Positions 35,377-43,574 of a stretch of DNA of 43,574 bases are shown here, one piece after another; position 1 is the first letter of the stretch; every line of letters begins with the position of its first letter. The notes beneath the pieces are model-generated. The model ran no database searches. It was not told where the DNA came from and saw nothing but the letters and a program-made list of their open reading frames with translations. The position numbers and the translations under genes were made by a program. Origin of the DNA: Pseudomonas sp. (GTDB taxonomy: Bacteria > Pseudomonadota > Gammaproteobacteria > Pseudomonadales > Pseudomonadaceae); contig NZ_JAMFRV010000107.1 of NCBI RefSeq assembly GCF_026224925.1, positions 1-43,574 on the forward strand, given 5' to 3'.

Positions 35377-36735
35377 ATGAAATTTATATGGACAGGTTTT
35401 CTGGCCGCCGCGCTGATACCCGTGTTCTCTACACCGACCTTCGCCGACGAAAACTCCGTACCGGCTGATCTGGGCGCGCGCTTGACCCGTTTCGGCGCTA
35501 TCACTGCTGGCAACGCGGCAGGGACCATTCCTGCTTATGACGGCGGCTTGAAAGTGCCCGCGGGCATGGTCCCCGGAGACGGTAACTGGCCCAACCCTTT
35601 TCCTGGCGAGAAACCACGGCTGCGCATCACGGCCGCCAACGCCGCGCAGTACGCCGACCAGCTGGGGGCGGGGCAAATGCAATTGCTCAAGCAGAACCCT
35701 TCGACCTACTACCTGGAGGTTTACCCAACGCACCGTACGGCGGCGTTTCCCGAGAACTTCCTCGCTGCGACCCAACGTAACGCCAGTAATCCTGAGTGCA
35801 AGACGCTAAACGATGGGTTGTCCATGGCCGAAGCCTGCCGGGGAGGGCTGCCGTTTCCGCTGCCGAAGAACGGCATGCAAGTGATGTGGAATTACCTGCT
35901 TAATTACCAAGGTGTCAACGGCTGGGACTGGAACCACAGCGCCTATGTGGTCAGCCAAGGGCGGCCAACGTTGACCAACACCAACCGCTCGACGGGTGAG
36001 AAGCCCTTCTATCAAGTCGATGAACCGACCCGTGACCCAAAAATGGGTTCGCGGATTTGGTCCCGAACCATGGCGCCGGCGCGCAATGCCGGACAGGCGT
36101 CGGGTTATTGGGATTACCTCGATCCCGTGGCCGAGGCCCGTTACGCCTGGAGTTACTCCACCGGACAGCGACGCGTGCGCAAAGCCCCGGAATTTGCCTA
36201 TGACACACCCAACTCTGCCTTCGGTGGTGTGGCCTTCTACGACGAAATCTTCCTGTTTTCGGGAAAGATGGACCGCTTCGATTGGAAGCTGGTTGGCAAG
36301 AAGGAAATGTTCATTCCCTACAGCAACTATGACCTGAAGTGGAAATGCGACATGACCACCAAGTTGATGGAGAAACACATCAATCCGGATTGTGAGCGCT
36401 GGGAGTTGCATCGGGTCTGGGTGGTGGAAGCCACACGTAAGGATGGCATACGGCATGCCCAGAAGATCCGCCGCTATTACATCGACGAGGACACCTTCGG
36501 CGCTGCGATCTACGACGCCTGGGACGACAGCGGCGCGCTGTTTCGCACCGGCTCCCAATACAACATTGAGGCCTACGGCGTTCCCAACAACCCGCAGGAA
36601 GATTCGTACTCGCTGTACGACTTCACCCGCGATCAGTACGGCATGTTCGGCAACGGTCCGACCCGCTATCGCCAGGCTCCGGTGGCCGAGCGCGAGGCCA
36701 ATCCGCAAACCATCGCTGGCGGCCAGACCCGATGA
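35377..36735 (+). CDS. DUF1329 protein (exported, copy B)
   Basis: Signal peptide; LTRFGAITAGNAAGTIPAYDGGL, CERWELHRVWVVEAT shared with copy A. Confidence 0.9.
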   Translation: MKFIWTGFLAAALIPVFSTPTFADENSVPADLGARLTRFGAITAGNAAGTIPAYDGGLKVPAGMVPGDGNWPNPFPGEKPRLRITAANAAQYADQLGAGQMQLLKQNPSTYYLEVYPTHRTAAFPENFLAATQRNASNPECKTLNDGLSMAEACRGGLPFPLPKNGMQVMWNYLLNYQGVNGWDWNHSAYVVSQGRPTLTNTNRSTGEKPFYQVDEPTRDPKMGSRIWSRTMAPARNAGQASGYWDYLDPVAEARYAWSYSTGQRRVRKAPEFAYDTPNSAFGGVAFYDEIFLFSGKMDRFDWKLVGKKEMFIPYSNYDLKWKCDMTTKLMEKHINPDCERWELHRVWVVEATRKDGIRHAQKIRRYYIDEDTFGAAIYDAWDDSGALFRTGSQYNIEAYGVPNNPQEDSYSLYDFTRDQYGMFGNGPTRYRQAPVAEREANPQTIAGGQTR

Positions 36736-36758
36736 GTACTGAACAGGAGCGTAAAACC

Positions 36759-37556
36759 ATGAATCGTCTCAAAGGAAAAGTCGCGGTGATCACCGGCGCG
36801 GGCAGCGGCATCGGTCGGATCAGCGCACAGACATTCGCCCGGGAGGGCGCGCAGGTGGTGGTCACTGACCTGTATGCCGCCAGCGCAGAGGAGGTCGCAC
36901 GTTCGATAAATGAAGCAGGCGGCAGCGCCCTGGCGCTGAAGGTCGATGTCGGCGTGGAAGCCGACCTCAAGCACATGATCGATAGCACCATTGACCACTT
37001 CGGACGCATCGACGTGCTGTTCAACAACGCGGTCAGCAAGAACCCGGCGACGGCGCGTGATGTGGACTTCATTGACTTCAACGAAGCGCTGTTCCACACC
37101 AATATGCGCGTCAACGTGCTGGGCGGGGTGCTGGCGTGCAAGTGGGCGTTGCCGCACATGCTGGCGCAGGGCAGCGGCTCGATCATCTTTACCTCGTCCA
37201 CCAGTTCGATTGCCGGTGAAGTCGCGCAGTTCAGCTATGGCGCTTCCAAGGCCGCCGTCAATTGGTACACACAGACCATTGCGGCCACCTTCGGCAAGCG
37301 TGGCGTGCGCTGCAACGCGATCTTGCCGGGTGTGATCCGCACCCCGGCGCTGGAAGGCTGGGCCAACGAAGCCATGACCCAGGCGTTCCTCGATATCCAG
37401 AACGTTCCGAGGCTGGGCGAGCCAGAAGATATCGCGGCGATGGCGCTGTTCCTGGCCAGCGATGAATCCGCTTACGTGAACGGTGCATTGATGCGTGTCG
37501 ACGGCGGTATGAGTTGCGCCACACCTATGGTGCCGGTGGTACGGGCCTGGCTTTGA
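36759..37556 (+). CDS. SDR family oxidoreductase
   Basis: MNRLKGKVAVITGAGSGIGR, YGASKAAVNWYT. ATG 36759 has AGGAGC upstream; an alternative ATG at 36732 overlaps the DUF1329 stop. Confidence 0.92.
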   Translation: MNRLKGKVAVITGAGSGIGRISAQTFAREGAQVVVTDLYAASAEEVARSINEAGGSALALKVDVGVEADLKHMIDSTIDHFGRIDVLFNNAVSKNPATARDVDFIDFNEALFHTNMRVNVLGGVLACKWALPHMLAQGSGSIIFTSSTSSIAGEVAQFSYGASKAAVNWYTQTIAATFGKRGVRCNAILPGVIRTPALEGWANEAMTQAFLDIQNVPRLGEPEDIAAMALFLASDESAYVNGALMRVDGGMSCATPMVPVVRAWL

Positions 37557-37594
37557 ATCTGGCTAGAAAACTGATCTAAACAGGAAGTTCTCAA

Positions 37595-38029
37595 ATGGGC
37601 ATGCCACAAGAAAATCTGATTCGCGAATTTTGCCAGGCCTGGGGCGATGGTTCCGCCGAGTCGCGACCGCAGTTGGAAAAAATTCTCTCGATGCTGGCCG
37701 AGGATGCGGTCTGGCAGCTCTGGGTGCCGGGAGGCCCAGTGATTCGTGGGCGCGAGTCGTTGCGGCTGGAGATCCAGCGGCAGATGTCCTACGTCACCCA
37801 CAACCTTTGCACAATCAAAAATATCGTCTCGTCAGACCGCGTGGTGATGACCGAGCGCGATGACTACGCCGTGTCCAGCGGAAAACCGATGCCGCACTCG
37901 ATGGTGGCGGTGTTTGAGTTGGATGAGTGCGGCTTGATCACTGCTTGGCGCGAGTACTTGGATACCGCCGATCTGGCGAAGAAAAAGGGCGTCGCGCTGG
38001 AACAGGTCGGGGGGCCGGCTCGGGCGTAG
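37595..38029 (+). CDS. SnoaL/NTF2-fold protein resembling limonene-1,2-epoxide hydrolase
   Basis: 144 aa; LAEDAVWQLW, VVMTERDDYAV and ITAWREYLD align by eye with the LEH segments FAEDTMYQNM, LVYTERVDVL and ITGWRDYFD. Confidence 0.7.
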   Translation: MGMPQENLIREFCQAWGDGSAESRPQLEKILSMLAEDAVWQLWVPGGPVIRGRESLRLEIQRQMSYVTHNLCTIKNIVSSDRVVMTERDDYAVSSGKPMPHSMVAVFELDECGLITAWREYLDTADLAKKKGVALEQVGGPARA

Positions 38030-38060
38030 ACCCCGGCCGTGGCAACTAATGGAGAACGTT

Positions 38061-39443
38061 ATGCAAACATCAGAACAACAAGGCTCGAAACAACAAGCGC
38101 AAAGCAGCTCGGTCGTCGAGGACAACTTGCGGCGTTGCGTCGAGCAGCTTTTGGGGGGCCGGGTGACTGACATGCAGCGCCTGATTCGCTGGCGTCCGGC
38201 CTGGAATATCCAGGTGCAGCGCGGTGACGAAACCATCGGCGTGCACATCCGCGGCGAGCGTGGTGGCGATGTCAGCCCGTTCCCGGACTTGCGACGCGAG
38301 GCTGATATCCTGATCCTGCTGGGCGAACAGGGCATCCCGGTGCCCAGAATCTACGGCTTCTGCGAAGACCCTCAGGCCATCATCATGGAACTGGTGCCGG
38401 GCACCCGCGACGTTAGTGCTGCGGTGGGTGACAAACAGCGTCATTCGGTGGCGCGCCAGTATGTGCGGGCTATGGCGGCCATGCATCAGTTGCCCGTCCA
38501 GTCGTTCGTCGACAAGGGCATACGGCTGCAACGCACCGCCACCGAGATTTCCCTGGCCGGACTCGAAGCCTATTACCCCTTGTACGAGCGCAACAAGAGT
38601 AAGCCCCAGCCTTTGGTGGAGTTCGCCCTTGGCTGGCTGCGTCGCAACGTCCCTCAACAGCGGACCAAGGCTGCATTTGTGCAGTACGACTCGGGTCAGT
38701 TCCTGTTCGAGAACGGCCAGGTCAACGCGTTGTATGACTTCGAATTCGCCATGATCGGCGACCCGCTGGCGGATCTGGCATCAGCACGGATGCGTGACAA
38801 CTACGAGCCACTGGGCGAGACGTTCAGTGAGCTGTATCGCTATTACCAGCAACTGACCGGCGAGCCGGCTGATCCGGACGTGGTGCGCTTCCATACCGCG
38901 CTGTTTTCCACGGTTAGCGCCATGCAGTTTTCCTCAACGGTCGCTACGCCGCAGCCCGGCGATCCCCATGACACCTACCTCGAATTCGATTTGGCGTTGC
39001 GTCGGGTGGTGGTGCATGCCCTGGCCGAATCCATGGGTATCGGCATCGAAATCCCGCCGCAGCATATCGTCGAAACCGGACCCAATGCGTCGCTGCTGGG
39101 GATGCTCGAAGACTCCCTGGCGCAATTGGAGGTGGACACTGAGTTTCAGCAATCGCGGCGTAAGGCTGTGAGCAAGATCATCGAATACCTGGGCAAAGCC
39201 GACGCCATGACGCTGAGCCTGCAACGCCAGGATCAGCACGAGGCCGAGCTGTTATTAGGGCGCCGTTTCGACGACTACGCACAGATGGACCCGGCGCTGG
39301 ACGCTTTCGTGCGCAGTGTGGGGCCGGAATACGACCAGCGCTTGTTGAAGCTGTTCATGTCACAGATTGAACGACGGGTTCAGGTATTTGGCGGCACCGC
39401 CATCGGCGCCTCGGCCAGTCATATCGATCTTCCACCCATTTAG
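38061..39443 (+). CDS. APH-fold phosphotransferase family protein with atypical catalytic loop and C-terminal extension
   Basis: ATG 38061 (GGAGAACGTT upstream); VPRIYGFCEDPQAIIMELVPGTRD; AFVQYDSGQFLFENGQVNALYDFEFAMIGDPLADLAS. Confidence 0.8.
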   Translation: MQTSEQQGSKQQAQSSSVVEDNLRRCVEQLLGGRVTDMQRLIRWRPAWNIQVQRGDETIGVHIRGERGGDVSPFPDLRREADILILLGEQGIPVPRIYGFCEDPQAIIMELVPGTRDVSAAVGDKQRHSVARQYVRAMAAMHQLPVQSFVDKGIRLQRTATEISLAGLEAYYPLYERNKSKPQPLVEFALGWLRRNVPQQRTKAAFVQYDSGQFLFENGQVNALYDFEFAMIGDPLADLASARMRDNYEPLGETFSELYRYYQQLTGEPADPDVVRFHTALFSTVSAMQFSSTVATPQPGDPHDTYLEFDLALRRVVVHALAESMGIGIEIPPQHIVETGPNASLLGMLEDSLAQLEVDTEFQQSRRKAVSKIIEYLGKADAMTLSLQRQDQHEAELLLGRRFDDYAQMDPALDAFVRSVGPEYDQRLLKLFMSQIERRVQVFGGTAIGASASHIDLPPI

Positions 39444-39457
39444 TGCCAGGAGTTCGC

Positions 39458-40270
39458 ATGTCAGCCTTCGACAACTTCAAACAAAAATACGGTCCATGGG
39501 CGTTGATTGCCGGCGCCTCCCACGGCGTCGGGGCAGCCTTTGCCCGACAATTGGCCGAGCGCGGATTGAACTGCGTGCTGGTCGCGCGGCGTGAGGATGC
39601 CTTGCGCGATCTGCAGCAGGAATTGATCGAGCGTTACGCCGTTGAGGTGAGAGTCATCAGCCTGGACCTCGCACAACCCGATGCAGCAGTACGGTTGATC
39701 GCTGCGGTGGCGGATCTGGACATCGGTCTGTTGGTTTACAACGCGGGTGGCGACCCGTACATCACCCGGTTCCTAGATAGCTCCACGGACGATTGGGCCT
39801 CGCTGCTGCGGCTCAACGCCTTGACCGTGATGGAGTGCTGCCATGGATTCGGCGCCAGGATGTTCGAGCGTCAGCGCGGCGGGCTGGTGCTCGTCGGTTC
39901 GCAATCGGCCTTGGGCGGCATTCGCAAGCTGGCCATGTACAGCGCGACCAAGGCCTTTGCACTGAACCTCGGTGAATCGCTCTGGGCCGAATGGAAGGAC
40001 CACGGCATCGATGTCCTGAACCTGCTGATCGGTACCGTGGATACGCCGACCATGCGCCAGGCCATGGTCAAGCTGAACATCAAGGATGCCCTGAGCATGG
40101 AACTGCCCAGCGCGTCCGATATCGTGACCATCGCCCTGCATGAACTGCCCTATGGCCCGACCTTTGTCCACCCCGAAGACACCGTTGGCGATGGAGCAAT
40201 GAGGCAGGCCCGGCGAGCGCATGTGATCAAGATAAGCGCCGAAGCAGCGGTGTTCATTGGTGCGGATTGA
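39458..40270 (+). CDS. SDR family oxidoreductase
   Basis: ATG 39458 with AGGAG upstream; GASHGVGAAFARQLAERGLNCVLVARR, YSATKAFALNLGESL. Confidence 0.9.
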   Translation: MSAFDNFKQKYGPWALIAGASHGVGAAFARQLAERGLNCVLVARREDALRDLQQELIERYAVEVRVISLDLAQPDAAVRLIAAVADLDIGLLVYNAGGDPYITRFLDSSTDDWASLLRLNALTVMECCHGFGARMFERQRGGLVLVGSQSALGGIRKLAMYSATKAFALNLGESLWAEWKDHGIDVLNLLIGTVDTPTMRQAMVKLNIKDALSMELPSASDIVTIALHELPYGPTFVHPEDTVGDGAMRQARRAHVIKISAEAAVFIGAD

Positions 40271-40338
40271 CACATCGCGTCAGGCTGATCACACGTGCGG
40301 TAGCGGATTTAACGTTTGTTTAATCAAGAGAACCCGAC

Positions 40339-41616
40339 ATGAAAACCTTTAACTCGATTGAGTTCAAACGCGGATGGCGGGTGCTGATTCTGGCGCTGGT
40401 GGGGGTGGCGACAAGCTCCAGTTCATTGCTGCTGTACAGCTTCAGTTCCATGGTTATTCCGCTGGAAAACGCCATGGGTTGGGGGCGCAGTGAATTGCAG
40501 GCGGCCATCACTGCCTTGTCTCTGGGCACTATCGTCGCTTCGCAACTGGCGGGCTGGTTGAACCTGCGGTACGGCCTGCGTACCGTGACCGTGATTTCAT
40601 TGCTGGCGCTGACGATTAGCCTGTTGCTGCTGACGCGTATGGGCGGGTCGATCTGGACGTTATATCTGGGTTTTTTCCTGGTGCCGCTGGCCGGGTTGGG
40701 CACCTTGCAGATCACCTGGTCGCACTTGGTCAATCTGTGGTTCGAAGAGAATCGCGGGCTGGCGCTGGCGATCATTCTCAGTGGCTCAGGTATGGCCGCC
40801 ATCGGGCTACCGCTGATCACCACCTGGGCCGTCACCCGCTGGAACTGGCAGGCCGGATTTATCGCGTTGGCGGTGCTGCCGGTGCTGCTGGCTTTGCCAT
40901 TGGCATTGCGCTGGTTGATGCCCAAGGCGCAGCTCACTCAAACGGCGACTGAATCGCTCGCACCGGTCATCGCTGCATCGGGCATGGTCTTGAGCGACGC
41001 ATTGCGCTCCTGGCGTTTCTGGATCTGCAACCTGTCCATGACCCTGGTGGTGTCCTGTGTCGTGGGGCTGGTGACCAACATCGTGCCCTTGCTACAGGAT
41101 CGCGGGCTGAGCGCCGCGCAAGCCAGTCAGGTATTCAGCACCTTCGGTATTTCCCTGATCTTCGGACGTCTGGTGGTGGGGTATCTGATTGACCGGTTAT
41201 GGGCGCCGGGCGTGGCCGCGCTGGCATTGCTGATGCCCGCGTTCGCCTGCCTGATCTTCGCCTTTGCTGAGTCGGACCCGTTCTGGTTCATCCTCGCGAC
41301 CTTGCTGGTGGGTCTCGGCGCCGGAGCGGAGTTCGACATAGCGGCCTTCTTGATCGCGCGTTATTTCGGCATGCGTGATTACGGCCGTCTGTTCGGCGTG
41401 CATCTAGGTTTGATCACTGCCGGTGCGGCGATCGCGCCTTTGTTCTTTGGCGCGCTATTCAAGCTGACTGGCAGCTATCAGGCGATGCTGATCTTCAGCT
41501 GCGCCTGTTTTATCGTCGGTCCGCTATTGCTGTTGCTGCTGGGCCAATATCCCCGGTTCAGTCAAGAACCCCAGACAGAAAATGATTTCGCCTCACTCAA
41601 AGTGAGACATATTTGA
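40339..41616 (+). CDS. MFS transporter (monocarboxylate/oxalate-formate-like)
   Basis: 425 aa, about 12 hydrophobic segments, MFS-type organisation. Confidence 0.9.
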   Translation: MKTFNSIEFKRGWRVLILALVGVATSSSSLLLYSFSSMVIPLENAMGWGRSELQAAITALSLGTIVASQLAGWLNLRYGLRTVTVISLLALTISLLLLTRMGGSIWTLYLGFFLVPLAGLGTLQITWSHLVNLWFEENRGLALAIILSGSGMAAIGLPLITTWAVTRWNWQAGFIALAVLPVLLALPLALRWLMPKAQLTQTATESLAPVIAASGMVLSDALRSWRFWICNLSMTLVVSCVVGLVTNIVPLLQDRGLSAAQASQVFSTFGISLIFGRLVVGYLIDRLWAPGVAALALLMPAFACLIFAFAESDPFWFILATLLVGLGAGAEFDIAAFLIARYFGMRDYGRLFGVHLGLITAGAAIAPLFFGALFKLTGSYQAMLIFSCACFIVGPLLLLLLGQYPRFSQEPQTENDFASLKVRHI

Positions 41617-41680
41617 TAAAACTGTTCTACTATTGCCATTCAGAACCGTTGCTGACCACAAAAACTATAAGGAGTCCGTC

Positions 41681-42607
41681 ATGCGTGCTGCTGTCATTCA
41701 CGAGCGTAACGCCCCACCCGTACTGGAAGATTTCCCCGAGCCGCAAGCTCAGGATGGCGCCACCCTGATCGATGTCGACACTGCCGGGCTTGGTGGTTGG
41801 GATGTATTGGGTGCCTATCGACTGGGGGTGAGTTACCCCTGCGTCATTCGTGGTGAAGGAGTCGGTCGCACGGCGGATGGACGTCGGGTGTATTTCGGTG
41901 AGCGCTCGGTGCAGCCTTTCGGCGCTTTTGCCGAACGCACGTTGGTGCCGACCGAAGAAGTTTGGGACGTGCCAGACCATATCGACGACAAGACCGCGAT
42001 TAGTATGGGCATTGCCGCCACCGGCGCTATCGTGCCGCTGGAAAAGGCCAACATCCAGAAAGGTGAGAAGGTGCTGATCCTCGGCGCCACTGGCACGCTT
42101 GGCTTGATTGCCCTGCAATTGGCCCGGTACTTGGGCGCGGGTAAGGTCGTGGGCGCGGCGCGCTCGGAACAGGCCTTGCTTAGCCTCAAGTCCCGAGGTT
42201 TTGCCGATGAGGTGGTGCGTCTTGGTGGCGACGATGACACCGCTGCGCTTAAGGACGCCGCTGACGGTGGCTTTGACGTCGTACTGGATCTGGTCTGCGG
42301 ACAACCCTTGCTGTCATCACTCAAGGCGACCAACTGGGGTGCGCGCATCATGACCATCGGCACGGGTGCCGGACGCAAGATCGAGCTAGACATTGCCGAC
42401 CTGCTGTTCCGCAACCTTTCGTGCATTGGCACCGGACAGCGTCCGCCTGCAGATCGCCGGTTGATCTGGGAACGTTTGCTGGGGATTGCGCAAGAGCAGC
42501 ATATCCATGTGGATTACGCCGATTACACCCTAGAGCAGGCTGCAGAAGCTTGGGCAGCACAAGTCAAAGGTCCCCACGCGAAGATCACCGCCAGCATTCG
42601 TCGTTGA
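41681..42607 (+). CDS. MDR-superfamily NAD(P)H:quinone oxidoreductase-like dehydrogenase
   Basis: ATG 41681 with AAGGAG upstream; MRAAVIHERNAPPVLEDFPEP, GATGTLGLIALQLARYLGAGKVVGAARS. Confidence 0.88.
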   Translation: MRAAVIHERNAPPVLEDFPEPQAQDGATLIDVDTAGLGGWDVLGAYRLGVSYPCVIRGEGVGRTADGRRVYFGERSVQPFGAFAERTLVPTEEVWDVPDHIDDKTAISMGIAATGAIVPLEKANIQKGEKVLILGATGTLGLIALQLARYLGAGKVVGAARSEQALLSLKSRGFADEVVRLGGDDDTAALKDAADGGFDVVLDLVCGQPLLSSLKATNWGARIMTIGTGAGRKIELDIADLLFRNLSCIGTGQRPPADRRLIWERLLGIAQEQHIHVDYADYTLEQAAEAWAAQVKGPHAKITASIRR

Positions 42608-42616
42608 TGATGATTA

Positions 42617-42637
42617 CAGGCCGCCTTGTGCGGCCTG
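42617..42637. terminator. bidirectional terminator-like hairpin CAGGCCGC-CTTGT-GCGGCCTG between convergent genes
   Basis: Perfect 8-bp GC-rich stem with 5-nt loop in the 33-bp gap between the MDR (+) and AraC (-) stops. Confidence 0.65.
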
Positions 42638-42640
42638 CAA

Positions 42641-43540
42641 TTATTGGCGCGAGCGAAACTGCTCGGGCGTGACGCCGACTTCCTTGCGGAAGGCCGCGGT
42701 AAACGCTGCGGCATTGAGGAAACCGGTTTGATAGGCGACCTGTTTGATCAACAGGCAGGGATCGCTGAGCAACGCCATGGCCTTGTTGATCCTCGCCTGC
42801 GCGGCGTAGCGCCGCAGGGTTACGCCGGTGGTGTTCTTGAAGTAGATCGACAGTTTGCGTACCGGCATGTCGCAGAGCCGGGCTAACTGATGCAGGGACA
42901 GTTCTTGTTCCGGCCCTGCGTCCAACAGTTCATTGAGTTGACGCAACTGGGCGGGTGACAGTTTGCCCTCGACGGTCGGCGTGGGTTGCCGGCCCAGGTA
43001 TTTGCCGCGCAGTTCCAGGGCAATGCTGGTCAACAGGTATTCGGTGTGTAGTGGGCTGGCAAACCCGGGTGCCGCGACCTCATCGGCCAGACGCTGCAAG
43101 GACGCATGCAGGTAGCGGTTTTCCAGGTTCAACATGCTGTCGTGGATGCAGCGTTCCCAGTCCCAGCGATACGCTGCGAGCGGGCCGAGGTTTGCGGGGT
43201 TGAACAGGCAGATCAGCGCTTTTTGCTGACAAACGTCGTGCCTGAGGTGAAAGGCAGTGTCGTGGGGGATGAACAGCAGCGGCCCCAAAGGTTTGAGGTG
43301 CGCGCACGAGTCACCGGAAAAGCTCCCTTGATTGTTTGTAGGGCCAGTTCGTTGCGGTTCGTCCGACGGCAACAGCAATCGGATCAGGCAACTGTTGTGG
43401 GTCTCGACCAACGCGGTTCCGCTGCTGGGCCAGGTGGCAAGCTCAAGGCGAATATCGAAGCCTTTCTGTGAGAATGCCGCTTCGGTATGGAAATGACCGG
43501 CGTGGGAGTCGTCGCATTCGCTGTAGTGAATAGCTTCCAT
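42641..43540 (-). CDS. AraC family transcriptional regulator
   Basis: C-terminal double HTH: LARLCDMPVRKLSIYFKNTTGVTLRRYAAQARINKAMALL...IKQVAYQTGFLNAAAFTAAFRKEVGVTPEQFRSR. Confidence 0.94.
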   Translation of the reverse strand: MEAIHYSECDDSHAGHFHTEAAFSQKGFDIRLELATWPSSGTALVETHNSCLIRLLLPSDEPQRTGPTNNQGSFSGDSCAHLKPLGPLLFIPHDTAFHLRHDVCQQKALICLFNPANLGPLAAYRWDWERCIHDSMLNLENRYLHASLQRLADEVAAPGFASPLHTEYLLTSIALELRGKYLGRQPTPTVEGKLSPAQLRQLNELLDAGPEQELSLHQLARLCDMPVRKLSIYFKNTTGVTLRRYAAQARINKAMALLSDPCLLIKQVAYQTGFLNAAAFTAAFRKEVGVTPEQFRSRQ

Positions 43541-43574
43541 GTTTTACCTTCAGCCATTTTTGTTTTTTTCTGGA

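Noticed and set aside
34744-36708. Long antisense ORFs (343 aa at 34744-35775 and 300 aa at 35806-36708, minus strand)
   Set aside because: Lie opposite confidently called DUF1302/DUF1329 genes; typical of antisense frames in GC-rich coding DNA, with no family-like motifs.
41592-41606. CTCACT-CAA-AGTGAG inverted repeat
   Set aside because: Lies within the last codons of the MFS gene, short, no T-tract; could be chance.
1-43574. Search by eye for CRISPR arrays, tRNA/rRNA, IS elements or phage genes
   Set aside because: No regularly spaced repeats, transposase/integrase proteins or phage-like proteins seen; intergenic spaces are short.

Overview
The window looks like a Pseudomonas-type chromosomal region, judged from protein character only; no database was searched. 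It is densely coding, with no rRNA, tRNA, IS or CRISPR visible. Left part (1-11.8 kb): the 5' part of an M20 amidohydrolase (cut by the window edge), a TRIC/YadS-type channel, a LysR regulator, a small secreted protein, an OprB-family porin followed by a three-gene periplasmic FAD/Fe-S/cytochrome c dehydrogenase of the FADGDH / gluconate-2-DH / sorbitol-DH type, and a FUSC-DUF1656-HlyD efflux cassette. Right part (11.8-43.5 kb): a roughly 31-kb catabolic island made of three transcription blocks. Block 1 (-): GMC oxidoreductase, ALDH, DUF1302, DUF1329, small unknown, alpha/beta hydrolase. Block 2 (+): tandem-domain CaiB/BaiF CoA-transferase, SDR, ACAD10/11-like acyl-CoA dehydrogenase, APH-fold kinase, SDR. 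Block 3 (+): a second DUF1302/DUF1329 pair, SDR, limonene-epoxide-hydrolase-like protein, second APH-fold protein, SDR, MFS, quinone-oxidoreductase-like MDR. It also carries a fused indolepyruvate:ferredoxin oxidoreductase-like protein, two TetR regulators, one AraC regulator and a chemoreceptor. The main candidate for a new system is this island. It pairs kinase-assisted processing of a hydroxyacyl-CoA (split ACAD11-like kinase/dehydrogenase) with (i) a CoA-transferase whose first domain appears to have lost its catalytic Asp (D->N), (ii) a second APH-fold protein with a shortened, altered catalytic loop, and (iii) an LEH-fold protein with altered catalytic positions. The substrate is unknown and is probably hydrophobic.
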